Of a stretch of DNA of 15,783 bases, positions 13,558 through 15,783 are shown one piece after another. Positions within the stretch are counted from its first letter, which is position 1. Each line of letters begins with the position of its first letter. The notes under the pieces are model-generated. The model was not told where the DNA came from. It saw only the letters and a program-made list of their open reading frames with translations, and searched no databases. The DNA comes from JAHJFW01 sp964595075 (GTDB lineage Bacteria; Patescibacteriota; Patescibacteriia; 2-12-FULL-60-25), in contig CAZQNT010000023.1 in assembly GCA_964595075.1 (NCBI GenBank), positions 1 to 15,783 on the forward strand, given 5' to 3'. A program made the translations under genes and the position numbers.

Positions 13558-13586
13558 TTGACGCTCAACCCGTCTGCCGTTACTAT
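13558..13586 (+). promoter_or_regulatory. promoter of tRNA-Val
   Basis: TTGACG (13558-13563), 17-bp spacer, TACTAT (13581-13586). The start is near 13593, about 20 nt before the tRNA. Confidence 0.7.
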
Positions 13587-13612
13587 CTGCCTCGTAAACA
13601 AAAGGCAAACGG

Positions 13613-13689
13613 GGGCGCGTAGCTCAGTTGGTTAGAGCGTCACATTGACATTGTGAAGGTCAGAGGTTCGACTCCTCTCGCGCCCACCA
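13613..13689 (+). tRNA. tRNA-Val (anticodon GAC)
   Basis: 77 nt with all arms: acceptor GGGCGCG/CGCGCCC, D arm GCTC/GAGC, anticodon arm TCACA-TTGACAT-TGTGA giving GAC (reads GUC/GUU), T arm AGAGG-TTCGACT-CCTCT, and encoded ACCA end. It has its own promoter and terminator. valS lies in the same window but is not linked in transcription. Confidence 0.96.
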
Positions 13690-13694
13690 TAATC

Positions 13695-13726
13695 AAAAAT
13701 CTCCTACGTACGGGAGTTTTTGTTTT
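13695..13726 (+). terminator. intrinsic terminator of tRNA-Val, probably bidirectional
   Basis: AAAAA-T-CTCC pairs with GGAG-TTTTT around TACGTACG, with further T residues downstream. The A run on the left lets it also stop the convergent response-regulator transcript, whose stop codon is about 40 bp away. Confidence 0.65.
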
Positions 13727-13765
13727 TCGTTTGCACAAAAAACCGCGTGAGCGCTGTGCGCAAAT

Positions 13766-14155
13766 TCACGCGGCGAGAAACTCCGACACCACGGATCGGA
13801 TTGCGGTCAATGTCTCCGCTTCCCCTTTCACGAGCAACCGTTCGGCTCCGCACGCTTCGATGCATGACAACGACACGTGCGAAGAGCTGATCAGGATCTT
13901 GCGAGCGTTGATGGGCGGCTTCATCTCGCCCAGCGCGTAGAAGAAATCCAGACCAGACATCTCCGGCATGCACACGTCGCTGAATATGCACCAGTCGTTG
14001 TCGGGAGCCGCTTTCACGACCTCCAGGGCTTCACGTCCGTTCACCGCCCGCAGCATCGAATCGCCTTCTCCGACGATGTCTCGGACAATCAGCCCATACA
14101 AACCGAGCTGCAATGGGTCGTCATCCACAAAAAGCAGCGCTCGCATTCGAGTCAT
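13766..14155 (-). CDS. single-domain response regulator (receiver domain only)
   Basis: 129 residues from the ATG at 14155, chosen because AAAGGA lies 7 nt upstream; the frame extends further but without an SD. It is a complete CheY-like receiver: acidic pocket FVDDDP (Asp11-13), phospho-acceptor Asp60 in CIFSDVCMPEMSG, switch Ser90 in ILISSSH, and conserved Lys110 in LLVKGE. There is no output domain, so it would act by protein contact, as CheY or Spo0F do. The nearest kinase is the membrane histidine kinase at 3031-4602, a possible partner. Leader and palindrome at 14193-14207 may set its regulation. It lies 168 bp downstream of the 16S 3' end on the same strand. Confidence 0.9.
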   Translation of the reverse strand: MTRMRALLFVDDDPLQLGLYGLIVRDIVGEGDSMLRAVNGREALEVVKAAPDNDWCIFSDVCMPEMSGLDFFYALGEMKPPINARKILISSSHVSLSCIEACGAERLLVKGEAETLTAIRSVVSEFLAA

Positions 14156-14173
14156 GAACGATCCTTTCTTTGT

Positions 14174-14207
14174 GTTATAGAAAAAGGTGCATGCGTCAAA
14201 ATGACGC
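14174..14207 (-). promoter_or_regulatory. candidate promoter and operator of the response regulator
   Basis: -10 TATAAC (14174-14179). TTGACG (14194-14199) is only 14 bp away, so the -35 is not ideal. A perfect palindrome, GCGTCA-AAA-TGACGC (14193-14207), covers the -35 region and would suit a dimeric regulator. Confidence 0.45.
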
Positions 14208-14254
14208 GTTGCTTCAACGTCAGAAAAGCGACCACGGATGAAAATACGTCGGAT

Positions 14255-14288
14255 CCGGACACGCGTCTGCACTCGGCAGACGGGCCGG
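14255..14288 (-). other. hairpin downstream of the 16S 3' end
   Basis: GTCTGC (14265-14270) pairs with GCAGAC (14276-14281) over five bases, closed further out by CCGG/CCGG. It lies 35 bp beyond the 16S 3' end, before the response regulator; no T run follows, so it is more likely a processing or pausing structure than a terminator. Confidence 0.45.
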
Positions 14289-14366
14289 AATCGACCTTGG
14301 GAAAAAACTTATATCTCCCTAGAAAGGAGGTGATCCATCCACAGCTTCCGCTACGGATGCCTTGTT

Positions 14367-15178
14367 CATGTTTATCCTCGTATTACTACGGGCATGGACT
14401 ATATCTTCACCCCGATGGCTATCGGGGGCTCACGTGTAGTCTCTACAGGGTTCTTCAATTTGTACATCATTTCAGGCGAGATCAACGGTATAACGATTTC
14501 ACAAAATCGTTTCCGTGACGCGCTCCTGATATAGATGCGCCATTTTCCGTGATCTTTATGCAGTGTGGTATGAGCGATACCGAAACGATCATTCAGGGCC
14601 TTGCAAAGATGTTCGCATTCGGCTCTTGTGAACGATTGCGTATTAAGGAGATATCCACTTCCGTGGTTTGCCCCATCATCCATAAACCATACTGCCAGAC
14701 CGATCGGCGAAAGAAATGAAGCGATGTCTTTCGGCACGATCTTTGTACGGTCACGGTAAAATATTCTACCGAGTTCCGTAAATTCCGGATGACTGATGGT
14801 TCTGAAATGCCACGAATTGTTGATCGACTGGTATTTCGGTGGCGTCAGAACAAATGACTTCAATGCTTCGTATTTCCAGAGGACATACGACTTTTGCGCA
14901 TCGCACTGCGCGACTTGGAGTCGAAGGTTGTTTCGGCTGAACGTCTCTACGAGAGATCCGTCGCCGAGCAACGTTCCGACTACGATATCGCGCTGTTCAT
15001 CGCCAAGATGAACCCATGCGCGCAAAAAGTTATATGCCTTCCGGTTTGCCATAGGTCATTTAAGAACTTCCCTCGGTATTCCCCCTCCCAGAGAGTTCGG
15101 GAGTCGGGGTTCACCGATATAGTGAGGTTTCTCATCTCGCATTACTGCGAGAGGTCGCAACTGATGCAGCTTGCATCT
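14367..15178 (-). ncRNA. group I self-splicing intron in 16S rRNA (after E. coli U1498)
   Basis: 812 nt, starting after the exon U at 15179 and ending with G at 14367, as group I rules require. Traced pairings: P1, exon GTCGT with guide GCGAC (15154-15158) including the U-G pair at the splice site, extended by GATGCA/TGCATC; P2 TCTCGCA/TGCGAGA (15135-15152); P3 CTCAC (15122-15126)/GTGAG (14429-14433); P4 TCGGT/ACCGA; P5 CTCCC/GGGAG; P6 GTTCTT (15062-15067)/AAGAAC (14450-14455); P7 GACTA (14437-14441)/TAGTC (14397-14401) with the hallmark AAGATATAGTCC; P8 CCCCGAT/ATCGGGG (14410-14427); P9 CGTA-GTAA-TACG (14379-14390). The core seems intact, so it should splice. Confidence 0.9.
14399..15052 (-). 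CDS. LAGLIDADG homing endonuclease encoded in the 16S intron
   Basis: 217 residues with two LAGLIDADG helices, DIVVGTLLGDGS (about 22-33, catalytic Asp31) and PIGLAVWFMDDGA (about 116-128, catalytic Asp126), so it is a single-chain enzyme that should cut intron-less 16S genes at the insertion site and spread the intron. Between them are typical beta/alpha stretches (LRLQVAQCDAQKSYVLWKYE, NSWHFRTISHPEF). The gene starts in the P6 loop, and its last about 18 codons (LKNPVETTREPPIAIGVKI) are encoded by P6', P7, P3', P8 and part of P7'; the stop TAG is inside P7'. No SD is seen; translation would have to occur from unspliced or excised RNA. Both active-site acids are present, so it is probably functional. 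Confidence 0.93.
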   Translation of the reverse strand: MANRKAYNFLRAWVHLGDEQRDIVVGTLLGDGSLVETFSRNNLRLQVAQCDAQKSYVLWKYEALKSFVLTPPKYQSINNSWHFRTISHPEFTELGRIFYRDRTKIVPKDIASFLSPIGLAVWFMDDGANHGSGYLLNTQSFTRAECEHLCKALNDRFGIAHTTLHKDHGKWRIYIRSASRKRFCEIVIPLISPEMMYKLKNPVETTREPPIAIGVKI

Positions 15179-15627
15179 ACGACTTAGTCCCTATCGCTGC
15201 CTCTACCTTAGTCCCCTCAACGGGGCCTTCGGGTATATGCAACTCTCTTGACTTGACGGGCGGTGAGTACAAGACCCGAGAACGTATTCACGGCCGCGTA
15301 GCTGATCGGCCGTTACTAGCGAATCCGGCTTCATGGGGGCGAATTGCAGCCCCCAATCCGAACTGGGGCGTTGTTTGTTGGGTGTAGCCCTGGACGTAAG
15401 AGCCATGCTGATTTGACGTCATCCCCACCTTCCTCCCCGTTATCCGAGGCAGTATCCCGTGAATAGCAACACGGAACAGGGGTTGCGCTCGTTATCCGAC
15501 TTAACGGTACATCTCACGACACGAGCTGACGGCAACCATGCAGCACCTGTGTAGCACCCTCGAAGGCGGCCAATGTTTCCACCGGCTTGCAGCTACATTT
15601 CAAACCCAGGTAAGGTTCTTCGCTTAC

Positions 15628-15672
<45 letters not shown>

Positions 15673-15783
15673 TATTCCTTTGAGTTTTAGTCTTGCGACC
15701 GTACTTCCCAGGCGGGATGCTTAATGTGTTAACTTTTTTAACCGACACTGGGAGGGTCGATACTCCCAATATCTAGCATCCAT

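Noticed and set aside
14410..14427. Hairpin CCCCGAT/ATCGGGG as a terminator of the endonuclease gene or another copy of the GTCAT palindromic repeat
   Set aside because: It fits P8 of the group I intron exactly, lies inside the coding frame, has no T run, and lacks the ATGAC ends.
15203..15406. Minus-strand ORF of 67 residues at the right end
   Set aside because: It is entirely inside 16S exon 1.

Overview
The window looks like a piece of a small-genome bacterium of the Candidate Phyla Radiation (Patescibacteria, probably Parcubacteria-like). Three things suggest this: a 16S rRNA with unusual positions in otherwise universal stretches, a self-splicing intron with a homing endonuclease inside that 16S gene, and compact minus-strand gene runs with very short leaders. 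The lineage is an inference; no search was possible.

Layout. Positions 1 to about 1130 are visibly richer in G+C than the rest. They hold the tail of an unknown gene, an internally deleted tyrosine recombinase, and a 45-residue membrane peptide followed by a clear terminator. This segment looks transferred (or could be an assembly join) and lies next to tRNA-Leu(GAG), whose upstream region is duplicated as a 42-bp direct repeat. From 1593 to 11469 nearly everything is on the minus strand. In transcription order it is: valS, a three-helix membrane protein, a ribbon-helix-helix/RelE-type toxin-antitoxin pair, tyrS, argS (ATGA overlap with tyrS), a membrane histidine kinase, a bactofilin and a DAGK-like lipid kinase. 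A DHH-family protein (11644-12786) diverges from valS on the plus strand. Then come two palindromic intergenic elements, a Cys/His-rich membrane-anchored coiled-coil protein (minus), tRNA-Val(GAC) (plus), and a single-domain response regulator (minus). The 3' two-fifths of a 16S rRNA gene (minus) runs off the right edge.

Most notable: (1) The 16S gene is interrupted after E. coli position U1498 by an 812-nt group I intron. Most of its ribozyme helices (P1-P9) can be traced by eye. Its LAGLIDADG endonuclease starts in the P6 loop, and the reading frame runs on through P6', P7, P3', P8 and into P7', so the same bases serve as catalytic RNA and as coding sequence. (2) A palindromic repeat of about 86-90 bp is present in an intergenic space and again, in frame, inside valS, where it adds about 30 residues; this resembles the in-frame palindromic elements known from Rickettsia. 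(3) The DHH-family protein has lost the metal-binding histidines that define the family. (4) Several promoters sit so close to the start codon that the mRNAs would be nearly leaderless. The core of the region serves translation (three aminoacyl-tRNA synthetases, two tRNAs, 16S), with cell-envelope genes, a possible two-component pair and mobile elements between.
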